13,965 nt of DNA from an uncultured Oscillochloris sp. GTDB lineage: Bacteria > Chloroflexota > Chloroflexia > Chloroflexales > Chloroflexaceae. Positions 1-7,056 of the stretch are shown here, piece after piece. Each line of letters begins with the position of its first letter. Within the stretch, counting starts at the first letter, position 1. The position numbers were made by a program, and so were the translations under genes. The stretch covers positions 1 to 13,965 of the forward strand of contig CAIRFY010000503.1 of assembly GCA_903877945.1 (NCBI GenBank), given 5' to 3'. The notes under the pieces are model-generated. The model was not told where the DNA came from, made no database searches, and was given only the letters and a program-made list of their open reading frames with translations.

Positions 1-35
1 ATAACAATGCTGACCTTGACCATGAGCATCTCCGC

Positions 36-674
36 TCAAATGTGCCGGATGACGTGAGCTGGTACGCCGACGGCTAAGGATCGCGGAGGAATGTTTTTTG
101 TGACAACACTGCCCGCCCCAATAACACTGCCCGCCCCAATGATTACTCCGCGTAGCACAATTACTCTGGCACCGAGCCAGACATTCTCTTCCAGGATGAT
201 TGACATCAATGGTGGCATCTCGTTGCGCCGCTCGGGCTCAAGCTGATGGAAGTCATTGTCCATCATCATCACGTATAGCAATCCTCTTGGGGTTGTTGCG
301 TGGAGTCGAGGCTTTAGCCGCCTAAAGGATCGACTCCTTTTCATAACCAATTTAGGATGGCTATACGTCCCGATGTGGCAACGCGGGCCAATTCGCACAA
401 GCTGCTGAGCCGCAATTGAACAACCATAGTTTATGAAGGAGGTGTCGCCAATTTCAAGCCTGCCCTGCGTACCTGCGTAGATTTCAATCGGGGTTATCGT
501 CGAGACGAAACGTACACGATTGCCAACAATCATCGTCCCGTAGTTCTGCACCGAGGCTCGCCCCCACAGCCTGGTGCGTAACCCAAGGCTCGTGGCTTTG
601 CGGAAGTGCCAGCGGGTTCGTAAGACAGCCATGCCAGAATTCAAGAAATCTTTGATCATGAAATGACGATCCAT
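36..674 (-). CDS. Left-handed beta-helix (hexapeptide) acyltransferase carrying an in-frame palindromic insertion
   Basis: Probable O-acyltransferase (WbbJ/maltose-acetyltransferase-like) that would transfer an acetyl or similar group from acyl-CoA to a sugar of the surface glycan in the cytoplasm. Hexapeptide rungs run from about residue 45 (IVGNRVRF, LEIGDTSF, VRIGPRCHIG) to a classic C-terminus (VWLGARVIVLRGVIIG, IGAGSVIGAGSVV, then GVPAHVIR). The DNDFHQ loop probably holds the catalytic His. A run of 30 residues (SHPKLV to RGLLY) sits between CHIGTY and VMMMDNDFHQ, where the family normally continues directly. It is encoded by a palindromic element. The frame is open, but activity may be altered. 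The start is uncertain: the frame extends to a TTG at 794, overlapping the upstream glycosyltransferase by 50 bp. The ATG at 674 gives 212 residues, near the usual family length. No start has a good ribosome site. Likely co-transcribed with the glycosyltransferase upstream. Confidence 0.8.
   Translation of the reverse strand: MDRHFMIKDFLNSGMAVLRTRWHFRKATSLGLRTRLWGRASVQNYGTMIVGNRVRFVSTITPIEIYAGTQGRLEIGDTSFINYGCSIAAQQLVRIGPRCHIGTYSHPKLVMKRSRSFRRLKPRLHATTPRGLLYVMMMDNDFHQLEPERRNEMPPLMSIILEENVWLGARVIVLRGVIIGAGSVIGAGSVVTKNIPPRSLAVGVPAHVIRHI
105..140. repeat. Exact 18-bp tandem duplication inside the acyltransferase
   Basis: Positions 105-122 and 123-140 are identical 18-bp copies (AACACTGCCCGCCCCAAT). 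On the minus strand each encodes one six-residue beta-helix rung (IGAGSV), in phase with the hexapeptide repeat. The protein pattern IGxGxVIGAGSVV is normal for the family, so only the nucleotide identity is unusual. Confidence 0.85.
272..367. mobile_element. MITE-like or RPE-like palindromic element inserted in frame in the acyltransferase
   Basis: A 96-bp imperfect palindrome has 46-nt arms (272-317 and 322-367) around a CCGC loop (318-321). Gap-free comparison of the arms gives about 32 of 46 matches. The blocks CGTATAGC, ATCCT, GGTT, GGAGTCGA and CTTTAG are kept in both arms. The outer arms read CGTATAGC...GCTATACG. Removing 90 bp restores an ACGTACGT target and an uninterrupted beta-helix protein (CHIGTY joined to VMMMDND). 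This suggests insertion at a TA with TA duplication, as in IS630/Tc1-mariner-type MITEs. The 90 bp equals 30 codons without a stop. In-frame palindromic elements in genes are known from Rickettsia (RPE). No second copy is visible in the window. Confidence 0.72.
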
Positions 675-744
675 CGTAGGTATAAGGCGTAAGACATGAC
701 TGATGTACGCCTCACGTTTTGATCGAAATAGAGGTGTCTGGCAA

Positions 745-1653
745 CTATCGATACGTAATATTTTTTCGATCCATCGGTTGGCGCATACCGCCAACGATAC
801 CGCGCAGAAAGGCGATCATTCGCCCAAATCCGCGTGGTCGGCGCAACTTGAGGATGGGTTTGAGTGGGTCAAGCATGCATGGCCCAAGTAGTTCATAGAA
901 GATCAAGAGCAGTGTACTCATGTATCCCGCTCTCAACGGCTTGATGTAAGCTGCGCCGATCCCCGTCCAATCTCGTTGGGCGAGCGCACGGCCCTCGTAC
1001 CAGGAGCGAAAACCATAATGCGTGACAACCACATCGTTTGTCTCGTATACCCACTGGCCCGTCACGATCGCCCGAATCGCAATATCAGCATCCTCACACG
1101 AATGGAAGAAACTACCCGCGCCAAGCATCTCATCAAACCCGCCCATGCGGGTGATCGGATCGTGGCGCACGGCCATGCTCGCACCGATTCCGCGTGCGAG
1201 ACACTTGTCACAGATGTTGCGCACGATCTTGTTTTTACGACACGTGTAGGTAGGAATAAAGCCGGATATCTGATCATGCGGGCCGGCTTTGACCGAGGAG
1301 AAGATGACGGAGACGCGCAGGTGTTGAGCAAAGATCCGCTCAATCACACTCAGCCAGTTCGGCGGGACACTACAATCATCATCGGTAAATGCGACGATCT
1401 CTGCGCGTGCATGTTCTAGTCCGATATTTCGTGATGCACCGAGTCCGTGGGTCGCTGAGGGGATGTAATGGAAACGTGGATCTAATAAAAATGCAGTAAT
1501 TGCCTGTTCCGTATCGTGATTTTCGCTCTGGTCTACAAGGATCAGTTCAAAATCTGGATGTGTATTCCTTAAAATAGATTGAATAGCTACAACTACACGA
1601 TCTCCGCGATTATACGTACAAATGACTGCTGATATAGCCGGGCTATTTGGCAT
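745..1653 (-). CDS. Family 2 glycosyltransferase (GT-A fold)
   Basis: Cytoplasmic or membrane-associated glycosyltransferase that would move a sugar from a nucleotide-sugar donor onto a growing surface glycan. The 302 residues open directly with the nucleotide-binding strand (SAVICTYNRGDR, 8-19). Further motifs are LILVDQSE (37-44), GASRNIGLEHARAEIVAFTDDD with the metal-binding TDDD at 90-93, the catalytic-base motif CEDAD (186-190), and THYGFRSW (211-218), which may supply a further metal or base His. A hydrophobic stretch lies at about 245-262 (STLLLIFYELLGPCM). The ATG at 1651-1653 is preceded by only a weak AGAAG ribosome site. The start lies 41 bp from the end of the IS66-like element. 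The gene runs into the acyltransferase gene, so the pair probably forms one transcript. Sugar specificity cannot be told from sequence. Confidence 0.9.
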   Translation of the reverse strand: MPNSPAISAVICTYNRGDRVVVAIQSILRNTHPDFELILVDQSENHDTEQAITAFLLDPRFHYIPSATHGLGASRNIGLEHARAEIVAFTDDDCSVPPNWLSVIERIFAQHLRVSVIFSSVKAGPHDQISGFIPTYTCRKNKIVRNICDKCLARGIGASMAVRHDPITRMGGFDEMLGAGSFFHSCEDADIAIRAIVTGQWVYETNDVVVTHYGFRSWYEGRALAQRDWTGIGAAYIKPLRAGYMSTLLLIFYELLGPCMLDPLKPILKLRRPRGFGRMIAFLRGIVGGMRQPMDRKNITYR

Positions 1654-1678
1654 GATCTTCTACGACCCGTTGTCTTTG

Positions 1679-1706
1679 GATATATGAGTACAGTGTATCC
1701 TCGCAA
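1679..1706 (-). promoter_or_regulatory. Possible hybrid promoter formed by the IS end, reading into the glycosyltransferase
   Basis: On the minus strand a TTGCGA -35-like box (1701-1706) lies inside the IS terminal repeat. A TATATC -10-like box (1679-1684) lies outside it, with a 16-bp spacer. The glycosyltransferase ATG follows about 25 bp downstream. Each box matches four of six consensus bases. The arrangement resembles hybrid promoters made by IS ends, but it rests only on weak sequence matches. Confidence 0.3.
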
Positions 1707-1718
1707 TAATCGGGGGCG
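1695..1718 (+). repeat. Left terminal inverted repeat of the IS66-like element
   Basis: It reads inward from GTATCCTCGCAA and pairs with 3325-3348 at 22 of 24 positions (mismatches at repeat positions 13 and 18). Confidence 0.85.
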
Positions 1719-3258
1719 TCAGAGCGTAGCCCACGATGCACCGAGGTTGAGCTCCTGGGCGCGCTCCGTGATCAGATCGGCAAGCGACGGGAGCTCGTTG
1801 CGCCCCGTCAGGCGCAAAGCTCACATCGCGCCGACGCACGCGGGCACGACAGCCCAACTCCGCCGCGTTGTTGTGAAGCGGAAGTTCGGGATGTGCCAAC
1901 ACCTGGAGCAGTTCGGTGCGGTTCACCCGCGTTTTCGCAATCCGGTCATCCAAGGCATCGTCGTCCGTGACCGTCGCAAAAAGCGTGTCAAAACGGGCTT
2001 CCACGCGCGCCCGTTCTGTCGCGGTCGGCACCTCCTGATAGGCACGCACTTCATGGTAGTAGGCCCAATAGTCCTCCAGGAAGGTACGCAGCGCCTCATG
2101 ATGGATGGCGACCCGTGGGCGCAGTTTCTTGTAATGCCGCCCATCATGCACCCAGCACAAGGCATGTTCGGCGCAGATGCCGCCCAACTGGGGCGCATCG
2201 TCGCTGAGGAGCATCTGCACCACGGGTTCATCCGTTGCCACCCGATAGGCCGCGAGCGCACGCGCCTCAACGATCCACTGGCGCTGGGTGCGTCCCGCGT
2301 TGGCGACGTGCGTGTCCAACAGATGCGTCAGTTTTGCTGCGTCAAAGACCGTGTCGCGGGGCAGCAGGTCACGGTTGCGGCGCACCCCCGCCGACAAACC
2401 GCGCGGGAACAGGATCGCCTCGGCCTCGGCATTCCACAGAAACGTCCGGGGGCGATTATTGCGCAGGCTGTCCAGGGTGGAAAGGCGGTCTTTTCCGGGG
2501 TGCGTGTGGGCAACGGTCGCCAGGGGCGTCGTGAGGATGTGGCACTGCTGGTCGTCGCCATTGACCCGCGTCACGGTATGGTCAACCTGCTGCCAGGGCG
2601 TTGCGGCGAGACTGGCCTCCGCAACCTCCGTCGCCTCTGCGTCACGGTTCGCCTGTTGAATAAGGATCTGGCCGAGATGCCCGCTGGACACCCTGATCCC
2701 CGCCAAGCGGAACACCTCACGGATCTTCGACTGGCTCATCTGCCCCACATTGGACAGCAGCCACGCCAGACTCGTGATTTGCGGGCCAAACTGCCCGTCG
2801 TAGCCCTCCGGCAGCGGGCCAAGATAGGTCTGCCCGGTGCTCGGGGCGTACCATTTTTCTTTGAGGAAGCGGATGTTGTCGGAGTGTAACTCCAGATCTT
2901 GCACGATCACCACCACCGTACCCTTATACTGAGCATCTGGTGGCAAGAGGGCAGGATCGACCGGGCAGCGCACCTCGCGGTGAATCGCGATCTGGTCGAT
3001 CTTGGGCTGGCGCATCCGACCGCGCAGCACCCGCCGTTCCGCGTCCGACGACACATCGGGAGCAACGGTGCGGCCGTGCGGCCCTGTGGGCCGGCCCTGT
3101 GCGCCCTTCAGCCGGTTGACCTCATCGCGCAGGAGCAGGTTCTCGGCCTTCAGCCGATCCACCTCGGCGATCACCGTCTCGATGTGGTTCAGTAGCCGCT
3201 GGATCACCTCCCGCGCATGCGGGTCGGTGATCGAGTCAAGCTGAAGGTCATCGAGCAT
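1719..3258 (-). pseudogene. IS66-like transposase with C-terminal deletion and frameshift
   Basis: DDE-type transposase. The ATG at 3258 has an AAGGG ribosome site. The N-terminus has a leucine-rich coiled coil (about 27-52). The catalytic triad seems present: D226 in the VDHTVTRVNG motif, D353 or D354 in LLSDDAP, and E467 in HNNAAELG. After RRRDVSF (about residue 481) the frame changes. The family then expects about 35 residues (an AWDTFM...SFYxYxHDR stretch) before the end motif. Here those residues are missing, and the expected end (RLTGRNELPSLADLI, then LNLGASWATL and stop at 1719-1721) lies in another frame, joined at about 1807-1816. The open frame instead runs past the left inverted repeat to a chance stop at 1660. 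This points to an out-of-frame internal deletion of roughly 100 bp. The size of the missing piece is from memory of the family. Probably inactive. Confidence 0.75.
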
Positions 3259-3324
3259 GGGACACCCTTATGGCCTCATAATACACTGGCACGGAGTATA
3301 CCCGAGGGGCGTGCTGAACGCCAT

Positions 3325-3348
3325 CGCCCCTGATTCTTGCGAGGATAC
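3325..3348 (-). repeat. Right terminal inverted repeat of the IS66-like element
   Basis: Its reverse complement starts GTATCCTCGCAA and matches the left repeat at 22 of 24 positions. The transposase ATG lies 66 bp inside. Confidence 0.85.
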
Positions 3349-3528
3349 CTAAACATCAAATGCGAGAAGAGGGCCAGAAAAGCCTCTTGTTTCTACCCGG
3401 TTTCGTTTATTTTACCTTTTCGAGGGGTTATGCAAAAAAACCCAATGTGTACCGTTTGTGGTGAGCACTTCAACGCCAAGCGGCTGAGTCCGCTACAACG
3501 AACAATACACCTGAAACCTTAACAAAGC

Positions 3529-3556
3529 CCCAAATGGCCCAGTTTGGGATGAGGAG
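3529..3556 (+). promoter_or_regulatory. Hairpin followed by a strong ribosome binding site for the first two-unit glycosyltransferase
   Basis: CCCAAA (3529-3534) pairs with TTTGGG (3543-3548) around an 8-nt loop. GAGGAG (3551-3556) follows immediately, 5 nt before a TTG start at 3562. The Shine-Dalgarno match is what fixes this non-ATG start. No T-run follows the hairpin, so it is not a terminator. It could shield the ribosome site or be incidental. The rest of 3349-3528 holds no gene I can support. Confidence 0.45.
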
Positions 3557-3561
3557 TTCAC

Positions 3562-6117
3562 TTGTTTTTTTCTACCAAGATCCTAGAACTTGAGATCAGC
3601 CAGCCCCTAAGCCCTATTGTCGCACTCGCGCACTATCGCTCGGCTCAGATTCTCGTACGACTCTATGGTGTACCCCTTGGCTGCATAACCTTGCCAATAA
3701 ACAGGGGGCAGATCACGGTGTCTGTCTTGCACCAGGCTATCCTCGATCAGCTCGGTTCGCCACTCGCTCGGCGTTGTATTCCGGGCCTTGTGAGCGATCC
3801 GACCGCCGACATACCCGCGCTCCTCGCTCACGCATGGTCCACATCGCCGATCGGCCACTCCGGATCCTGGCCCGGTATCTCCGTAGCCGTCTGCACGCGC
3901 AATCGGGCCACCGAACTTCCCCTGTGTCTGGATGGGCTGAGGGGCCTTGATTACCCCGGTACACTGGAAATCCTGATTATTGACAATGCCCCGAGTGACG
4001 ATGCAACTGAACGTCTGATCCGCGAGTCTTATCCGAACTTCCGGTACATACGCGAGGATCGCCCGGGCCTGAATTGGGCTCGCAATCGGGCGATCAGCGC
4101 GTCTAGTGGCGAGATTATTGCCTACACCGATGATGATGTAGTGGTTGACCATCTCTGGGCGCGGGCGCTCGCCCGCGTTTTTGCCGAAAACCCTGCGGTG
4201 ATGGCTGTGACTGGTTTGGTGTCTCCTTATGAGATCGAAACTCCGGCCCAGCACGCATTTGAGCAATACGGAGGGTTTGGGCGCGGATATCAGCCGCGTT
4301 GGTTTTTCGTCAATCTGGCTGCGGGTGAACTTGTCACCACCAACTATATCGCTACCGGTAAGTTCGGCACGGGTGCCAATATGGCGTATAGGCGCATGAC
4401 TTTTGAACGCGCTGGGGCATTTGATCCGGCCCTTGATGTCGGCACCGTGACTAATGGCGGCGGCGACCTTGAGATGTTCTTCCGTGTCCTCAAGGCAGGA
4501 TTCGTGCTGGCCTACGAGCCACAGGCCCTCGTCCGTCATCGCCACAGGCGTGATGATGGTCGTTTCCAAACTCAGATCGCTAACAATGGGGTAGGTTTCT
4601 ACTCTTATCTCGTACGTTGCTTTCAGTACCTCCCCGAAGAACGATTCGAACTTGTGCGGAAAGGCATCTGGTGGTTCTGGTACTGGTATCTCTACCGCAT
4701 GTTGCTCAGTTTTGTACGCCCGATCAACACGACGCGAACGCTAATCCTCGCTGAGTTGCGCGGCGCACTCGTCGGCCTCACGTGCTACCAGCGTGCCAGC
4801 CGGACGGCGCAGCAGATGGCCCAGTTCACCGATCTGTCCTCAACCCTAGTCGCACCGGCTCAGACCGCCGTTGATCTCCGACCGGAGAGCGTTGCCGTGC
4901 GCGTCGTGGATCTGAGTCAACCTCTGGAGATCCTCGACGATGTCAGTGCCTACGCGCAGGTCAGGATCTGCGTCCAACGGGCCGGTCGCCTGCTTGGGTG
5001 CTGCACGGTGACAAACTGCTATGCGCCTATTGGCGCGGAGCGGCTGCGCCAACACATCGCCGATCAGCTTGGCACGCACATCCTGGAGGAGGCGGGACTC
5101 GACGAGTCCACCATTGCCAGAACGGTTCTGGACAACATGTCGCTTTGCCCGCGCCCGATAGTCGAAGTGCGCTCGGGGCTGAGTGCCTCTGTTCTGGTCT
5201 CAGTCGTTGTGATGGCACGGGGTCATACCCAGGCTATTGAGGCATGCCTAGCCGACCTCGGTCGCCAGCAGAGCGAACACGTACTCGAAATCATCGTCGT
5301 CGGACAACACCTGTGTCTCCCAGCGGCGGCGGGCGCGGAGGTTCCGGTCATGATTGACCCCGGTTCCCGCTCGTGGCGCGAGGCCGGCCTTGCGGCGGCG
5401 GGCGGTGCTTTGGTGGTCTTTGTCGAAGGCGACCTGCGGCTGCCCCCAAACTGGATCGAGGAATTACTCGCACCGCTCGGCGACCCAGCGGTAGCGGCAT
5501 CGGTGGGGTGTGTGCTACCCGCGAGGCTCGACACACGCATCGCGCAACTGGCCGCCCGCTATGATGGGCCGAGGAGTCGGGGCTTGGCAGAGCTAGGGCC
5601 GACGTGGCTCACGGAAGACGGTGTCGGATTACCCGGCTGGGCGGGTGTTCCGCTGGGCGGCGAAGTGATGCGCGTGACCGCCCTAGTGGGTGCGTTGGAT
5701 GGGCGTTGCGGCAGTGCCCTTGCCGCCACAGCCAACGAGGGTGAGGGCAGTTACCTGCTGTACCGACTTCAGCGGGAGGGTCACAGCCTCGCTTACGCAC
5801 CACAGGCATACGCCTGGCGCACCCATACCGACTCGCTGGCAGAGTTGCGCACCCATGCCCGTGCCATCTGTGAGGGGCAGGTGGCATGGCGACTCCTGGC
5901 TCTGCGCCTGCATCACGACGCACGCCCCATCATGGATCTGATCCGTCGGCTTCCCCGGCACTATCTGAAGCGCGCTTTTGGACAGATCCGCGCCGTACTG
6001 CGCGGAGGCAAACGCGAACCTATCGGACTTATTGCTGAGGAACTGTGGGGCGTCGTACGAGGAATCATTACCCAGTTGCCCCTCGTCTGTATGTCCTCCC
6101 GATCAACAGACAGATGA
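3562..6117 (+). CDS. Two-unit family 2 glycosyltransferase; second catalytic domain degenerate
   Basis: An 851-residue protein built from two homologous units. Unit 1: a small module (about 6-85, EISQPLSPI...VRLYGVPLG), a GT-A domain (about 105-330) with VAVCTRNR, IDNAPSDD, RPGLNWARNRA, metal-binding TDDD (189-192), GGFGRG, GTGANMAYRR, GGGDLEMFFR (299-308) and RHRHRRDD, then an aromatic amphipathic tail (369-385) that could touch the membrane. Unit 2: the module again (about 446-510, VVDLSQPLEILDD), then a GT-A-shaped domain (about 545-755) with decayed motifs. MARG replaces CTRNR, VEGD (621-624) replaces TDDD, and NEGEGSY (725-731) replaces the GED catalytic motif. Unit 1 is predicted active and unit 2 non-catalytic. 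The likely role is transfer of sugars to the glycan exported by the adjacent ABC transporter. It is the first gene of the plus-strand cluster, with a TTG start and a GAGGAG ribosome site. Paralog of the gene at 8373-11039. Confidence 0.88.
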   Translation: MFFSTKILELEISQPLSPIVALAHYRSAQILVRLYGVPLGCITLPINRGQITVSVLHQAILDQLGSPLARRCIPGLVSDPTADIPALLAHAWSTSPIGHSGSWPGISVAVCTRNRATELPLCLDGLRGLDYPGTLEILIIDNAPSDDATERLIRESYPNFRYIREDRPGLNWARNRAISASSGEIIAYTDDDVVVDHLWARALARVFAENPAVMAVTGLVSPYEIETPAQHAFEQYGGFGRGYQPRWFFVNLAAGELVTTNYIATGKFGTGANMAYRRMTFERAGAFDPALDVGTVTNGGGDLEMFFRVLKAGFVLAYEPQALVRHRHRRDDGRFQTQIANNGVGFYSYLVRCFQYLPEERFELVRKGIWWFWYWYLYRMLLSFVRPINTTRTLILAELRGALVGLTCYQRASRTAQQMAQFTDLSSTLVAPAQTAVDLRPESVAVRVVDLSQPLEILDDVSAYAQVRICVQRAGRLLGCCTVTNCYAPIGAERLRQHIADQLGTHILEEAGLDESTIARTVLDNMSLCPRPIVEVRSGLSASVLVSVVVMARGHTQAIEACLADLGRQQSEHVLEIIVVGQHLCLPAAAGAEVPVMIDPGSRSWREAGLAAAGGALVVFVEGDLRLPPNWIEELLAPLGDPAVAASVGCVLPARLDTRIAQLAARYDGPRSRGLAELGPTWLTEDGVGLPGWAGVPLGGEVMRVTALVGALDGRCGSALAATANEGEGSYLLYRLQREGHSLAYAPQAYAWRTHTDSLAELRTHARAICEGQVAWRLLALRLHHDARPIMDLIRRLPRHYLKRAFGQIRAVLRGGKREPIGLIAEELWGVVRGIITQLPLVCMSSRSTDR

Positions 6118-6149
6118 CCCAAGGTCGGCGCACCCACTAATGTGAAAAT

Positions 6150-6177
6150 AGCCGACAGCCGATAGCCGATAGTCGAG
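6150..6177. repeat. Four tandem 7-bp units (AGCCGAT type)
   Basis: Units are AGCCGAC, AGCCGAT, AGCCGAT and AGTCGAG, in the gap between the first glycosyltransferase and the permease. This is a short tandem repeat that could change length by slippage. It lies about 85 bp before the permease start. No terminator hairpin is visible in the gap. Confidence 0.7.
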
Positions 6178-6261
6178 CATCAGCATCTCTTTTCATCGGG
6201 TGTTGTGCGCGGAGCGCATGGTTGTCTGATGTGAAGGATGTCTTATCCAGGAGACGCAGTT

Positions 6262-7056
6262 ATGTATATTCAAGGCACCCAGTCGGCGCTCGCAACCCGC
6301 ATGATCTATGTCCGCGATCTCTTGCGTGAGCTTGTTGTCCGTGACATCAAGCTCCGCTACAAGCGTTCAGTACTGGGCATCACATGGGCTATGATCACCC
6401 CACTCATTCAGATTTTGATCTTTACCTTCCTTTTTAACAAAGTGTTGCCGCTCAACATTCCCCACTACACCGAATTCGTCTTTTGTGGGGTACTCTCCTG
6501 GACGTGGTTCCAGTCATCGCTCTACCTGGCGGCGGGATCGATTGTTGACAACCGCGATCTTGTACGACGACCCGGATTTCCCATCGCGGTGCTGCCGGTG
6601 GTAACCGTTGCCACAAATATGATCCACTATATCCTGGCGCTGCCGGTGCTGGTGGTCTTCCTGCTCCGCGATGGTGGTACGATTGGACTCGTATTCCTGG
6701 CCATACCTGTCGTTATGATCGTGCAGTTTATCTTCACGTTAGGGTTAAGCTACCTGATCGCTGCGGCCCACGTTCTCCTTCGTGATACCCAGCACCTCCT
6801 GTCCGTCGCCCTGACCCTCCTTTTCTACCTGACTCCGGTCTTTTACACGATAGATCGGGTGCCCGCCAAGTACCTGCCGATCTACCAATTCAACCCGATG
6901 AACCACATACTCCAGGCGTATCGTGACATTATCATCGCAGGACAGTTACCTGCCGCGATGCCTCTGCTCATCGTGTCGGTGACCAGTGTGTTGCTCTTGT
7001 TCGTCGGCTATGCTATCTTTCGTCAGACAAGCGATCTCTTTGTTGAGGAGCTGTGA
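6262..7056 (+). CDS. ABC-2 type polysaccharide export permease (Wzm-like)
   Basis: Membrane half of an ABC exporter that flips a lipid-linked polysaccharide, such as O-antigen or capsule, across the cytoplasmic membrane. The 264 residues carry the family's N-terminal signature RDIKLRYKRSVLG (28-40) and six hydrophobic segments at about 39-58, 72-92, 110-134, 142-166, 176-196 and 234-253. The late motifs LLFYLTPVFY and NPMNHILQAYRD are also present. I chose the ATG at 6262 because AGGAGA at 6249-6254 is correctly spaced. The in-frame ATG at 6238 would add eight residues but has a ribosome-like GAAGG directly abutting it. The stop TGA overlaps the ATPase start, so the two are translationally coupled. 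Length is typical for the family. TagG-type teichoic acid permeases belong to the same family and cannot be excluded by this gene alone. Confidence 0.93.
   Translation: MYIQGTQSALATRMIYVRDLLRELVVRDIKLRYKRSVLGITWAMITPLIQILIFTFLFNKVLPLNIPHYTEFVFCGVLSWTWFQSSLYLAAGSIVDNRDLVRRPGFPIAVLPVVTVATNMIHYILALPVLVVFLLRDGGTIGLVFLAIPVVMIVQFIFTLGLSYLIAAAHVLLRDTQHLLSVALTLLFYLTPVFYTIDRVPAKYLPIYQFNPMNHILQAYRDIIIAGQLPAAMPLLIVSVTSVLLLFVGYAIFRQTSDLFVEEL

Larger units (their letters stand above)
1695..3348 (-). mobile_element. IS66-like insertion sequence, degenerate
   Basis: A 1654-bp element is bounded by 24-bp inverted repeats (22 of 24 identical, starting GTATCCTCGCAA). It holds a single minus-strand transposase gene that fills it almost completely; the original stop at 1719-1721 abuts the left repeat. 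No target duplication is visible: the flanking octamers are AGTACAGT and CTAAACAT, whereas IS66 elements normally leave 8-bp duplications. Either one flank has been rearranged or the family assignment of the ends is imprecise. No IS66 TnpA/TnpB-type accessory ORFs are present. Confidence 0.8.

Noticed and set aside
976..1419. 147-codon plus-strand frame
   Set aside because: Shadow of the minus-strand glycosyltransferase, without its own start signals or motifs.
1684..2889. 401-codon plus-strand open frame across the IS66-like element
   Set aside because: It is antisense to the transposase, which has clear catalytic motifs; the frame is open because of GC-rich codons, and its protein has low-complexity composition and no recognisable domain.
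3387..3413. TTGTTT and TATTTT boxes as a promoter for the export cluster
   Set aside because: The spacing is only 15 bp and both boxes are weak; T-rich stretches are common here, so it is not reported as a feature.
3337..3522. 61-codon frame between the IS and the first two-unit glycosyltransferase, with a CxxC pair
   Set aside because: It begins inside the IS terminal repeat, has no ribosome site and no family resemblance; the CTVC pair alone does not make a zinc-binding domain.
3607..4569. 320-codon minus-strand frame, resembling another minus-strand frame at 8277-8966
   Set aside because: The two antisense proteins look alike only because they lie opposite paralogous glycosyltransferase domains. 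The sense frames carry the motifs.
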